Part shown: positions 38,301 through 51,345 of the stretch, in pieces
Position numbering within the stretch: the stretch's first letter is position 1
How the letters are laid out: every line of letters begins with the position of its first letter
Assembly: GCF_018139145.2 (NCBI RefSeq)
Contig: NC_059477.1
Coordinates: forward strand, 18,835,522-18,899,521
Direction of reading: 5' to 3'
Origin: Gymnogyps californianus
Lineage: Eukaryota; Chordata; Aves; Accipitriformes; Cathartidae
DNA: 64,000 nt
Made by a program: the position numbers and the translations under genes
Notes under the pieces: generated by a model
The model's database searches: none
Told to the model about the DNA's origin: nothing
The model's input: only the letters and a program-made list of their open reading frames with translations

Positions 38301-41300
38301 ACGTACTGAAAAAGGAAACAGTTTAAAGAATCTGTAGATGACAAAATAAATTCAGTGGAGGAAGTACTGAACTTGGGGCATATGGTGAGGTTATTAATGG
38401 GAAAGAAAAGGCCACAAGGTATAATGAAAAGGCAGATGCTAACAGTGAGCAATTTAATAAGAAATGCAGATAGAGAGCCAGACTCACTCACAGTGTAATT
38501 CAATTTAGGTTAGCATTTGAGGAAACATATGAAGAATAAATTTGGTTCATGCTGTATAATCTTGGTTTTGATTCTCTCGGTCATCTTTTGTCTTCCAGGT
38601 GCTTTCCATCACAGCTAGAGATGGAAAACAATGTTTACTGTTGGTTCATGCTGTACTTGAAACAAGTAACACATGTGAAGGGAAGTAGAGAGAATGTTTT
38701 ACAAGTCAAATCTAAATAAAAATATTTTAACTAGTAGGTTCCTTGGATAGTTTTGCAGAACTGTTTTTCAAATGTGCACTGAGAAGGCAGACCAAGATAT
38801 TTTAAGAATGAGTGGCAGACTAAGACACTTTATATTAGTGGCATTTCTTTAGACCTTTCTTCCTAAGCAAGGACATCCATAGATAGATCGAACCTGATTA
38901 GAATGGGGAGAAAACAGAAAAAGACAATATAGGGGGTAACCTTACCCAAAAAATCAAGAAAAGAACGAAGAAAGAGTGAAAGACATCTAGGTTTTGCTTG
39001 CATTTGGATTGAGGAGTTGCCCCATTTACTCAGCTCTTTCTTTTATATATACATTGCAGAGCATAATTGGAAATGTAGCCCTTGCAATTATGAAATATTT
39101 GGTGCTGTCTAGTGGATATTTTTGGCACAACTAAGAACATATACAAAATTATCTGTTCTGCCTTTGTCCCTTTTTTTCTGGAAGGTTGATATTAGCTTTT
39201 GAAACATGATCTTAAAAATGTCTGAGACATTTGCCTGATACATGTATGAAATAAAAAAAGAAAGAAACAATTTTCCCTTTTGGGGATAAATATACTACGC
39301 AGAATTAATTCCCCCATGTGAGAGTTTGGCCAGTAATTATACAGTTGCTTTGAGAAACATATAATGGCTTCTAAAACATCTATGAACACTGAGGAATGTA
39401 GTCTTACGTTTCATCTGAAAAATTACAGTTCCAGCAGTACATTGTGTGTTAGCACCACGCTGAGACATTGGCTTACCACTAATTTGAAAAAAAGAATACC
39501 CCCTTTTCAGGGGCTGACACTGACTCTTCCAGATGGGTTTTTCATGGAGTATTTTCTGCCAAATACTGTTCAGACATTTGCTAGGTATTAGAGGTTTGTG
39601 AGATTTAGGAAGGTTAGAACCCTAGATATCTGGCTACAGACCAATTTCAGGCTATCCATTTCTTGAGACCAGAGCTGTTAAAGTAACATCTTGTAATAGG
39701 GAAAAAATCTCAACATCAAACTTTACATTTCTTAGTTAAACCTAGATATAGTTCTCTATGTAGCAGTGTATTTATGTAAATTATTATTTATTATTTGTAT
39801 GACAGTAGTGCCTAGAAAGTCATGTGATAGACCTGGTAGTTACTGTGTTCAGATCCTACAGACAGAAAAGCTCCAGCTTGCATGTAGTGTTTTAAAAGTA
39901 TTTTTTGAACCCTGTGGGTTTGGGGTTTACTGTGTGTGCCAAGGAAGATGGGATTACCAGGCTAGTGATCAGCTGGCAGTGGGATGCCCTTTTTAGAAGC
40001 AAGGCAAGAGTCAAAATAGGGAAGTAAGCAGCAGCGATGCTTTTGCAGTGCTTCCCAGAAGCAGCCAACTGCTGGTACCGTGCCTGCAGTAAAAATAATA
40101 TGTCCCTTACTGTTTCACTTCAGCATGAAAAATAATTATGCCAACCTTAAAAACAGAACACTAGAAGAAGTAGTTGAGAAAAAAGGAACAAGAGCAGTTA
40201 ATTGCAAGTCTGATCAGACCTGTTCTGCATTGTGCTTTTCTACTTTTTTTGTACCTCTTTTGTCCCACCTCCAGCTGTGAGCAAAAAAAATCCGTACTGT
40301 AAAGTCCCTCATATTTAAGCATTAATCTGGAGAGATGCTATGAACTGCCCAGCTTTTTCATGTTATTAAAAAAGCATTGCAGGTTTCTAGGGAACCTTCT
40401 GCAATCAAGGGCTCTTACAGCCTCCAACCCTCACCAAATTTTTTTCTTCTGTGCTCTATTTATATGCCTATGTCCTTTTGAATTTGAAGGTTTTAGCTAG
40501 TCTCCACTAGACTCTTGCTTCAGTGACACGTTCTGATCAAAGTATATAGTATAATTCGACTGCAGCAAAATGCGCTGTGTACCATCTCTAATTGGTTGGG
40601 CTGTCAGTACAGGATTTTAGCCTGCTGAGAACTTTCAATCTTCTGTGCTTTATGTGCATTAAATCTCTCACCATCTACAAAATGCCTTCCCTCCCTCCCT
40701 TACTTTGTGCTGTAGGAGAGCTATAGTCCATAACCTTTATTTTCAGTTTTATCATAAATTGAAATACACGCACACTTAAATTTTCCTAATAAATAAAGTG
40801 CTATGTTGTTCTAAAGCTGCCTTTTCACCTCATTACAGCTCAGCGGAGTGGAGAGTGATGTCATGGTTGACCCAGCACCAGCATGCCCATAAATGATACA
40901 GTATGTTCCCCCCTTTACTTCCTGGCTAAAGCACTGGGAAGGAGCTTAATATGAAATTCATGCCGTGATGACAGATTTAAAAGTTGCTACAGACTGTAAC
41001 AGACAGCAACTGCATTTTGCAGACATACATGACACATACCACTCTCTTGTATTCTTAAGTGATGACATTTTCAGTTTAAAGAGTTATGCTTCTATTGCGT
41101 ATTATGACTGTCTGTCTACAAAATTAGGCAGGAGGAGGGAAGGAAAGGACAGGACAGAGAAAACACTGAACTTGATACAGAGCTTTGCTTGGAGAATATG
41201 TCAAATATTAATCAGTGGTTGGAGGGGCGGCACACACCAGTTTTCAAGCAGACTGCACTTCTGCTCTGTGCCTTTTGGGGGATTTCAACTGTTTGGAGGC

Positions 41301-44300
41301 AGACAAAGCAGTTGTACTTCATCTGGTGAAATGGGCCCCTCGCACTTTTAACAAGGAGACTCTGAAAACCCAAACGGTGCTAAACTGTAAATCAGCAAGC
41401 AGGAAACTAACATGCCAAGCTTGAGACACCCTTCCTTGGCTGGGCTTTCCAAGCAATTAAATAAATAGCCATCATGTGGTGTCTCTGGGGCAATAAAAAA
41501 TGCCACTGAGGAGAATTTACAGGAATGGGACAGGGAGGGTGTTGCCTGATAGAGAGCTCTGATGTTCTCCACTTGCACCTATGTCTGTGCTGGAGAAGCT
41601 TCTCATGAAAATAAAGCTCGATTGTAAATACAAGCACTGGTTTATAACCTTGGCATCTTCCTTCACCCTCCGCTGGCTGTCCTTCTCTGCGTCTACTCAG
41701 TATCACACCATACATGACAGGTAAATAGTCAGTCAAATTGATATAAAGCAAAGTTATGCAAATATGTAAGAATGGATTACTAGCGTTGCACTAGATCAGA
41801 AAACAAAATGACGTTGGCCTCTTACCAGAAGTCATTTCATACTGTTACTGCAGTTTATGCCAAATAGGCAGCCTCCTCCACTGGAAAGCATATTCATTAA
41901 TTTCCTTCAGTATTCTTAGATGCCTGACCATGATTTCAGAAGAGCTGAAGAAAAAGAATACTCTTGAGAATTCCTCCACATTCTATTCTGAGATACCTGT
42001 GTGCAGAAACAGGATTTTATGATTTTTTTAGATGCTGAGCACCCTTAAGTCAGAGTTGAAGGAAATCAGCCCCATGCAGAATTATGTCTCTAGCATGGTA
42101 GGAATGCCCAGTCACAAGAGACATGATCAATAAAGCTTATAGTTTATGTACCTCAATATTGAGTTTCCACATTTTGATTTAAGGAGTTCCCAGTAACATA
42201 ACCCATGGGGGCTAAATTTTCCTGCTCTGCATGAATGAAATGTTGCCATTTGTTCAATATTCAGGTTATTTATCATTTGGAGTCCTCCCCATATCACTGA
42301 AGCCAAATCCCCTTGCAGAAAGAGGCAATTCTTAAAAAGGAGTATAAAGCTTTGCTCCAATAAGATATCAGCTAGTGAAGAGCAAAGCTATTTGAACTAA
42401 ATCAAAGCAGAATCAAAACTTGAACACTGTTGAATCTGCAAGGTTTTGTCTCTCAGGCAAACTGTTTTGAGTTTCAAAGGAGTTGTGGAATTTTTGACCT
42501 TATTAAAAGCATGAAGTGCTGTGAATTTCATCAAAAGATTGACTGTATGAGATTTCCAACTTTGGTTCTCAGCTGAGTTGCTTGCAGAAAGATTACTAAA
42601 GCATGTCTGCATATGAAGATCCTGTTCCTCAACAGAAAACCTGATGTGAGAGTGATATTTCAAGTATATGACCTATCTTTCAATATATCCTACAATCTGG
42701 AATTTACGTGTCTGAGTAAAACCTGTGTAAACACCTAAATGCTTGACTCTCTGATTTTGAAGAGCTATCACACTATTTTTCCCTGACAGTCTTAGCTGAA
42801 ATGTTGTAAACAGTTTTGACATAGATAGTAGGGTATGTGGTTTTCTGTCTTCTGTTACAGGTGCAAGACCAGTGGGAATATCTTTTTAATTCTTCATTCA
42901 TCCCAGTTTCCCACATCCATATCAATTTATCTTTGTCACTTGCAGAGCCTCACTTAGCTGAGTAGCTCTCATTTGGCCCCTGACCTTTGACTGCTACTGG
43001 TTATGTTGAGTATAGGATAAGGAGGGGAAACTGCCATGAGAAAGGTGTCTTTTTTCTCCATCAATCCCTTGAGGAATTGAGCCTAGTCACTGCAGAAAAT
43101 GTGAGGATATTTTGTAAGTTTCTAGATTTATTTGCATTCCAAATGATGTTTTTAACAATTACTGTCACTGCAAAGACTATGAAAAAGTATTATTTAGGAA
43201 AAAGTTATTGTCATTGTATTTTCTGGAAGGTCAGATAAGGGTATATTAGCACAGAAGTCATGCAGATTTCTTCACAGCAGAAAAATGCATTGACAGTGAA
43301 TGTCAGATTTTTGTAAATTACTGTTTTAAACCAGAAAATACTAAATTGCCATCAGTTTGCTAGTTTTGTTATGTTACAGCATATGGAGGATGGTTACTAA
43401 TTTTTCAATATTAAGATATTTTAAAATGAAACATAGCTGACAATGTAAAACAGAAGGAATTAGAGACTGTTTAAAACTAGTGGCCTGTTCTCCAAACCTG
43501 GAGCATGGATTAGTAGCATGTGAAAAGGGAAATCACCAGGGATGAAATATTGACCAAGCTAGCAGGTCCTGATCAAATGAAAGTGTAACAAACTAGAATG
43601 TTATTAATCACTACTTCTCATGTGTGCTTTGATTTTTTTTTTGCCTAGGCAATATCATCAATTGCGAAATGTAATATTGTAAGTATAGTTCTATAAAAAT
43701 GATTGTGATTTTTTTGCCAATTCAGTTATCCTTATTCTGATTATTGCTAAAAAAAACCCCAATTCATTGTATTTTGCTATTTCCAAAGTCTTCCCTGGAG
43801 ATCTGAAACTGAAACTGTCATGGGAATATTTTTCCAATTCTTTATTTGTGAGAATCATCCCACCAGATCTTGCTGACAAAAAGGGGTGACCTACATAAAG
43901 ACCATTTTACTTTTTATATTTTGAATGAGACCCCTATGCAGGTGGTGACAGTAAATTGGTAAAACTTATTACTGGAAGAAAAATCATATTCTTAAATATA
44001 ATTTATAGCTGTTAAACCTAGAGCACCAGGACCCAGCCTCTGACCAATTATATGCAATTTCATGAACCTGAATATGATTGTAGAAAATGTGATTAGCAAG
44101 TTATATGTGTATCTGGACTATAAGATTAACTCTGTGTGGCAAAACCTTTATTCTGGGATGTGAACATTGCCCTGCCTTGCAGAAATGGGCATCTGCCTTC
44201 CAAACAATTAACAGTCTGCTTGGACTTTAGCAAACATTGGAGTGGTATTAGGTAGCTCTGGTTGCCATCTGAGTCAGTCAGGAGTTCTCCTGGATGTGCC

Positions 44301-45626
44301 AGGTGAAAGATGGTGGAAACAGGCAATGACCTGACAGCAGGAAGACTTAAACTTCTTTTTGTTTCAGGACAGACAAATCCTTGAGAAAGGGTTGAATTTG
44401 AATAGGTTATAAATATGGATTTGAGTGATGAAAGAAAATGTATGTTCCGAATTTAGATCCTCTTCTATGAACACAGAATTGGGAAGAGGTGTGTAATATG
44501 AAAGCCTACATATATCTGACAGTTTAACAGCTGGAATGTGTAGGATGACAGCTGTAGGGCTAGAACATTCTTGCAGTGACCAGCCCATGATGATACTCAA
44601 ATGGTAACAGGCTGCTGCACCATAAACTGCATGGACCAGTTTCCACACTACAAGACTGGTGTGGAAGAAGCGTCTTCTAGTGACTTACAGGCAAGCTCCC
44701 TGGCCTGCTGCAGCATAATTGGGAAAGGACCTGAAACCTAAGCATCCTCAGGGAGTTTGTAATAGGAAATGCCCCATAAACGTGTGGCAAAACTTTCTTG
44801 ATATGTGTTTGAGTGCATATGTGCTTCTGGATTTACATATAGATAAATATATGCTGAATGCATTGTATTATATTTTAGGCAGATATGGTGCAAGTCAAAT
44901 TACAGTGCCAGAGAACAAGGGAGATTGAGCCCAGATCTGATTAGCATAGAACTGAAGATGTATACATAAATCATCCTGTTTTCTTTGTTTAGGAGTTAAC
45001 TGGAAACAAGTCTGGAATTATGCAAACTAGTACACTTCATTGAAGTCAGTAGGGTAAATAAGTCCAGAATTTGTGTGCATAAAATATTAGTTGTTCTTTT
45101 TAACTCTCTAATAGTAAATGGGTCTCCATAGCAATATTGCTAACTTTAATTACAATTAAGTGTTCAAAAGTCATGACTATTAATTCATTAGAAAGAGAGA
45201 TGATATGCAGTAATGTCAAATAGAATAAACACAACTGCATACACTGCATTTGGCTGTGTCTTTGCTTATGTGTACATTACAGAGCAGCAGCCCAGTGCAT
45301 GGCTGCTCAGAAAGAAATGGCTTGCGCAGAAGACAGCCGACATAGTACCATCCATGTCAGCATAGAGACAGAGATGCTACAGCCTGTGATGAAGCAACAT
45401 GCAGATCACAGCATGAGGGCTTGCCAGCAGTTCCTTTGCCAGTAGTGGGTACAGAGAGAAGGAACCAAAACAGCCTGTTGCAGTGTCCCAGCCCAGCAAC
45501 ACAGAAAACATTGTTACAGTACAGGAACATTTTATCACTTACAACTATAAGCTGTATAACGCTCCCTGGATTCTCACATTCCTCACTAGTAATGGCTTTT
45601 ACTGTGATACTCTGCAAATTTGGAGG
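35306..45626. other. Long noncoding stretch, no gene recognised
   Basis: Frames reach 128 codons (40965-41351, plus) without any recognisable domain. About 37.1-37.5 kb is less AT-rich and carries the hairpin listed separately. A 15-mer (ttggttcatgctgta) occurs at 38542-38556 and again at 38641-38655. The segment 38140-38520 has the loose texture of a very old LINE but could not be assigned. Confidence 0.5.
37263..37294. repeat. Hairpin, 13-bp stem with one bulge
   Basis: ctactacagcagtg (37263-37276) pairs with cactgctgagtag (37282-37294) if one a is bulged, leaving a 5-nt loop. At 32 nt it is too short for a microRNA precursor. Confidence 0.6.
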
Positions 45627-45725
45627 CTGATTCTACAAATCTTGCTCATATGACTTGTCCTTAGAAACACAAGTTATCTTCTTGGAGTCAGTGGTTACTC
45701 ATGTGAGCAAGACTAGGGTTCTTGA
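45627..45725. repeat. Palindromic MITE-like element
   Basis: cttgctcatatga (45641-45653) pairs with tcatgtgagcaag (45699-45711) with one mismatch. The flanks (ctgattctacaaat at the left) and the inner 'ggagtca' match the old bird/reptile palindromic repeat with 'ttactcatgtgagta' arms and a 'gacttcaatggga' core. No coding capacity. Confidence 0.6.
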
Positions 45726-46689
45726 ACTGATATCTCATTGAACAACAATTAAGGAAAAAAGACTCCTCTCCTTTGCCTATATTTATGAAGCAATTTTTAT
45801 TTCATATAAAGACAGATATGTCTAGCTGCATCACTGCAACATCTCTATGTAATTGTAAGCCTGTTACACTTCAAAGTTTATTATTTCTCTTTTTCCCCCT
45901 CCATGATTCTCACACGATACTGGAATGTTGTCTCTGATCTTTAGTGAGTTGATACAGCTCTGAAAGTACGGCAAATTGACAGGAAAAATGCTGAAATCAG
46001 ACCTGCTGATGTACTTCACTTTAGTGCATGAGAGGTACACCTGATTTGTACATGGGGATAGAGGAACATCAACTGCCTTGAGACATATGACTGATGCAGA
46101 AGTGTCTAGCATTACCAGTTTGCTTCCGTCAGTTTGACATGTGAAGCTGTGGGGCAAAGTTGATCACAAGGTGTGCTTTCCTCTGGAACTCTTTGGCTAA
46201 TATGGCCTAGCTGATAGGCACAGTACCAGTTGCAGTGAAACGTGGCAGCCTATGTCTGGCTTCAGGAATTCATGCACCAGGCGGCAACTCAAAATTAACT
46301 ATTTGCTGTGCTGTATGTGTTCTCACACCTTCATGTGTTGTTAGCACTGTTTTTGAAGACTAGGAGATGACGTGAGTGTCATATTGACAGCATGGGAAAA
46401 ACAGATACAGATTTGGGAGATTAAGAAATACCTAAATAACATGGAAGGGATATATCACAGAAGAAATATCACTGCTAAAAGCACCTCTTGCTGTATCAAT
46501 GTGCGTGTAACAAAAAATGACAGACATGATTCTCATTCTGCTTGAAAGGAATGCTTTTACATTATTCTCCTCAAAACTTACTTTTTTTTTTTTTGTGATG
46601 GCTACAAAAACTTTATAACAACATGCTGACAAATTCAGTCTCATTGCTTACTTGTATTCCTTTGTTGGTCTGTCATTGTCAGTCATCTT

Positions 46690-46797
46690 GTCTTGGAAAG
46701 TGAACTCTTTGAGTAAAGACCCCCTGTGTTTTACAGCACCTGTCACAGTGGGTTCAAGCTCATGGTCACGTTAATGCAAATATATAATAAATAAAAT
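46690..46797 (+). repeat. L2/MIR-like 3' tail
   Basis: Blocks 'gtgaactctttgagtaaaga', 'ccccctgtgttttacagcac', 'ctgtcacagtgggttc' and the end 'ttaatgcaaatatataataa' followed by 'ataaa' follow the tail shared by several old amniote retroposons ('aagctctttggggcaggga...tgtacagcgcctagcacaatgggg...aatacaaataataa'). The terminal ataataaataa fits a 3' end. The exact family is uncertain. Confidence 0.55.
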
Positions 46798-47669
46798 TAA
46801 AATCTGTTAATAGACAATATTCAAGTGGATACGCAAACCAATGAATAATAGTCATGCCAAAAAGATCACAAAAAGAAAGTGCACAAGAGATTAGGCTGAA
46901 GGCCTCATTGTCCTTCAGGCAGATGTTGTGCACATGATAGCTGTTGGAATTATTTTCATGCCAACAGTAAGCACATTGTATATCTAATACAAGTTTGTAA
47001 TGTGATATTGTAGAAAACCACATTAGCAAAAATTTGAATGGCAGATGCAGAGGCTTTCAATCAGCTGTGGTGCTAGGAATTACCAACAAAAGATTAAAGG
47101 CCAAATTCTACTGGTGTCCAGTAGTAACTTATTTCACCAATCCTGCAATTGGAATGAACAGGCAAAGTAAATCAGGATGAAGGATGGCAGAAGATGACCA
47201 TCAATGACAATGCAAAATGTTTTTTTTGATGGTAGATGGTGTTTACCTAGGAGGGATGGGATAATTTTTTTTTTAGGAAAAAAAAAAGGCTGAGCAGCTA
47301 AAAACTGGAATTGTATCTCTTAAAAAAGAAGAGACCTGTTTATCTAATACATTTCATACAGAGCCACTGACCTTTGATAACTAAATCTCAATTTAAATTT
47401 GCCTAAAGTTATCTGGAAATGAGGTATGGCTTATTTCTGTTACTTAGAGCGGATCATCCTAACCATCAAAGTACTACAGGGGTTTTGCAAGCCAGGTTGT
47501 GAATCTCACTTTTGACAAGAAGGAGTGTCACTTCTTGTAGCTGCTCTCCAATAGGCTGAAAGAATTCACATCCTGACAATGCTCTGACAGAATTTTCTGA
47601 TTTCAGATGACAACATAAATGTTTCTGTACTTATGTAAAATTCTTTCTGCAAGCAGATTTTCTGCTATT

Positions 47670-47703
47670 CTTCCCTTCCCTTCTCTTCCTTTCCCTTCCC
47701 TTC
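47670..47703. repeat. Pyrimidine-only tract of ttccc/ttcc units
   Basis: An uninterrupted C/T run of 34 bases built from ttccc and tcttcct units. It is an imperfect microsatellite and a potential triplex-forming mirror-repeat tract. Confidence 0.75.
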
Positions 47704-49979
47704 ATACAGTATTTTTCTTCTCCCTGTGCTAATGTGTTAAGTTTTGAGTAGAAATTAGCATTAGCCAAAATTTAGAGATTCAGAACTGAAATCTCTTACA
47801 ACCAAAACAGTTTATGTAAGATCCTGGTTGAAGTTTTCTGTCTGTTCACTACAATAATTAGTCAAATATTATATTCAAGTTCCCATAAATGAGGAAGCCT
47901 GGATTTGGACTGGGTATTAACTCCGTGACTTAAGACGATGCTAGTGCTGTTGCACCCTTGTACTCTTTAACATTTCTTGTATTTCAGTTGACCGGTAGAT
48001 AAAGTGCTATGTGCACATATGTAGGAGCAAGAGTCATCTGTGAACTAGTAAGAATAAACTAGACAAAGGCTGTTGGTTATTTTAGGGGAAATTGTACATA
48101 TTAATCCCTGTCTTCCCTGGCCTAAAGCTAAGTCCCAGAATAACCTTTCAAGCTACTTTCAAGATTAATTTTTTTTTGGCATTCTCAAGACTGGGGTCAG
48201 TGGAGATGATAATCTCCCAAAGCTCATACTGTGCTGATTGTGATTCTGATACAGCATTTATGTATTTACATAGTAAATCTATTTGCAATAAGTTTTAAAT
48301 GTATCAAAAATCAATACAGTTAATTTTCATCCTCTTACTTTTAGATTTGGGGTTTTTGAAGTCTTAAAATTAAATCTGTGATTAACCCTTTATCACTTAA
48401 ATATATTAACTGATAGCCATGCTTGCTAAAAATGGGATTTATTGTTTTGAACACTGGTCTAATTCAGAAAATGTTTGACATAATCTTGTTTTAATCCCAT
48501 TTCATTGTGTTGCTTGTCACGTCTTCCCCTTTTAGGACTTCATTTGCTCTCTCTTCACGGATGTTAGAAATGGACAAGACCAGTAAGTATATTCAGACTT
48601 CTCTCACCTTATTTCATAGGCTTTTGACAACGTGTTTGACTGGTTTCTTGACTCTCTGGGGAGACATCTGTGATTTGCCGAAAATCTTGGTACCTTTGAG
48701 TTATCCCTTGTGTCCTGGGGGAGAAAGAAAAAGGTTTTGGATTTAGCTGAAAGTCTTGCAAGGAGATACTTTCAATGCTTTCAGTTAAGACATGTTTTAA
48801 AAATGTTTAAATGGATGACTTCATGCTTCATTTTATGGCATTCCTGGAATACTGTTACAAATACAATAAATGTTCATTTAATCACGAATACTATGCTAGT
48901 TGTCATTCGTGAGAGTGCAATAAAGTCCTCACAAGTTCTAAATGGCCTATTTTATATAGAATACAATATCCTTGAGCTATAGCACTGATGTTCACGTTAA
49001 ACTCAAGGATTTAAGTTTTAAATTGAAGGGTCTTTCTCTTATTTCACCATGCATATGACTTCCCGTAGAAGTTAATCTCTAAATGCACTGAGTCCTCCCA
49101 TTTTATAACGTATTTTATAGGAGAAGATAATTGCTCTTGTGCTGCTCTTTGGTCTGATTCTGTTAAGTTTATTCTAGAAATCTGTCTTCTATAAAAGCTA
49201 ACAAGAATATCCACATCTAAATAGTTTTGCTATGGTGGTACTCCCTAAACATAACAAGGGAAGCAGATACGATGCATAGTTTATGCATGCTCTTTGTGAC
49301 CTTTACCATTTGACATAAGATATTTATATCCGTTCATCAAAATATGACTCCTCATCACAGTCTTCTAAAGCTAAGCCAGTAATATACATGATTATGGTAA
49401 TTTAAAAACGAAACATAGTATAGAAAAAGAACATGATAAATGCATATCATCTTACTCTTTATGGCTCTAGTAAATGTCATACCTTAGGCTAGACCGAATA
49501 TGTTTTGAGCTTCCCGTGCAAAAATCATTTTCGAAACGAGTCAGTCAACAGGCTTTTCCTTACTCATTACTACTTAGCCTAAAGATCTTAGGAATCTGTT
49601 TTTGTTTCATTATCAATTTATTTCTGAGAAATATCATTGTCTTTACCTAGTACTAAAATCATAATTTCCCTTCAGTTTGTAAATGGAGCAAAAGTAAATT
49701 ATCTCCCAATTCTGTGAAAGTACTTCTGTGTCTGGATCTTTCATTCTCTGCGTGATGCTTTAACCTGGAAATTAATATAACAGATCCTCCTCACAGAGTT
49801 TCAGAAAGGAGGAAAAAAAAGGTGGTTTATATTGGAATCAAGCAATCAGCTAGATGCTTTAGTTGTCTTTATTTGGAGAGCAGTAAATCCTTTTAGCAAG
49901 TGGAATAAACCAGTGAGAATAACTAGGAGGGCATTTAGTGAATTACACAAAGGGTGTGTGGTTTAGACCTTTTCTGGAA

Positions 49980-50420
49980 CGCAGGCTGCAGTTTAGCTGT
50001 CGAGGCACTATCATTCTCCTCAAAGGTGAAATGATTTAGAGGCCTAGAGAAACTTAATTTTTCTTGATCACCATGTGCAACCTGGAATTTTAATGGCAGG
50101 CATAATTAATTCTTCTGATGTTAATCATCAGGGCTGGGCTCCACAATTATCAGCCTAGTGCAGCTGGGGCATGGTGCAGACATGAAAAATTAGGAAAATG
50201 AATCAGTAATAGGGTGGCAGATTTAATCTGCATCATGAAAACAAAGTTAAAAAGAGGGAGATCGAGAGAATTTCAGCTGAAGCTTTTGTGCCAATGAGCA
50301 CTGACAGAACTGAAAAATGTTGCCGATGTCCAAAGTGATTGGTAATTACCAAGCCATTGAATTTTTTATTGTCAATTTATCATTGCGCCAGAGGTTAAAT
50401 TTAACATCTTCTTCTAAAGC
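49980..50420. promoter_or_regulatory. Candidate conserved enhancer-like block
   Basis: The block contains ataattaatt at about 50102-50111, gttaatcatcag (HNF1/homeodomain-like), cagatttaatctg, ttcagctgaa (E-box CAGCTG in a palindrome), and the perfect 14-bp palindrome ttggtaattaccaa at 50339-50352. It lacks repeat texture and has few homopolymers, unlike its flanks. Dense, symmetric homeodomain motifs are typical of developmental conserved elements, but conservation could not be tested, so this is inference. Confidence 0.4.
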
Positions 50421-50782
50421 CATCACTCTAGGAGGAAGGCAAGCTTTGCATCACGTGGCCCAGGAGTCAGTGAAAGGTTAATCAGGTATTCCTTTAGTTT
50501 GTGTGTGCTTCCAAATCAGTCTTTCTTTTTGTGTCCTTTATGCGGCATGCATACCGTGGGGTATTTTCTAATTTATATTACCCGTACATTTCAGAAAAAT
50601 ATTAGATTGCATTCCTTAGCACAGCATCATCTGCCTTGCTTTGTATTTATAATGCTGTATTTTCATACTTCCCCAGGCATATTTTACACAAATTTCAATA
50701 TGTATATGGAAATTTTATATATACAAAGAACTGTATGATACAAGGCAGGCATTTCCCAAGTAAGGAAAAAGATAATCTTAGT

Positions 50783-50806
50783 CTTTCAGACTACTTAGTC
50801 TGAAAG
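50783..50806. repeat. Perfect hairpin, 10-bp arms, 4-nt loop
   Basis: ctttcagact (50783-50792) and agtctgaaag (50797-50806) are exact complements around actt. The 8-mer cttagtct is also repeated directly (about 50777 and 50794), suggesting the palindrome arose by local templated duplication. Confidence 0.7.
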
Positions 50807-51242
50807 TACTGCAGGAATTAAAAAAATTTCTGATATGATTTGTTTTGTTGGGTTTTTTTTTAATTTCTAAACTGTGTTATTTGGTTTGCACTGCATTTTT
50901 GCTTTGTTCTGAAGCCATGTTGTTTGTGAATGGTCCAGTTTAAGATCAGGGTAATGTATGGAATGCTAGAAACTGCTTTTTGGCTGAAGGACTGTGAGGG
51001 AAAGGCTGTTTGCATTTTACATCTTGTGCAATGCTGAGTACAGTTTTGGCACTTAGCAAGTAAGAAATATTCACAATTCATAAAGGAAGCACACGTTGCT
51101 CCTTTGAATCTTCCCCCCTCAAGAATATTTAGTACATGGTAGGGTCTTTTTTAATGCAAAAGCTGTAAAAGACTGAAAGAAAGACAGCATCAAAACATCC
51201 TTGTAATAGAAATATGTGACATAAATATACATTCATATGTTA

Positions 51243-51345
51243 GGGACCAAATTGAGCCCTGAAGTAAGTGGAAATCTGTTCAATGAAATAGTAGGATTTG
51301 TGCTTCTCTGATTATAGGGTTGGATCTGCCCTGAAAATTCCAAAT
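51243..51345. repeat. Decayed palindromic MITE-like fragment (tentative)
   Basis: 'accaaattgagccctgaagt' at the left and 'ttggatctgccctgaaa' at the right match the ends of an old bird/reptile repeat ('ggccaaattcagccctg...'). The inner part (ctgttcaatgaaata) is eroded. Confidence 0.4.

Larger units (their letters stand above)
46798..51242. other. Noncoding stretch with pyrimidine tract and a candidate regulatory block
   Basis: No gene supported. T10-agg-A10 at 47265-47287 is a short inverted homopolymer pair. The pyrimidine tract and the 50-kb block are listed separately. Confidence 0.5.

Noticed and set aside
38140..38660. Possible old LINE plus a 15-mer repeated 99 bp apart
   Set aside because: No block order matching CR1 could be established; the 15-mer pair alone does not define an element.
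40965..41351. 128-codon plus frame
   Set aside because: Composition looks random, no domain, overlaps other frames of similar quality.
45015..45075. Possible further MITE-like piece (ttcattgaagtcagtagggt)
   Set aside because: Only the short core resembles the family and no inverted arms could be found.
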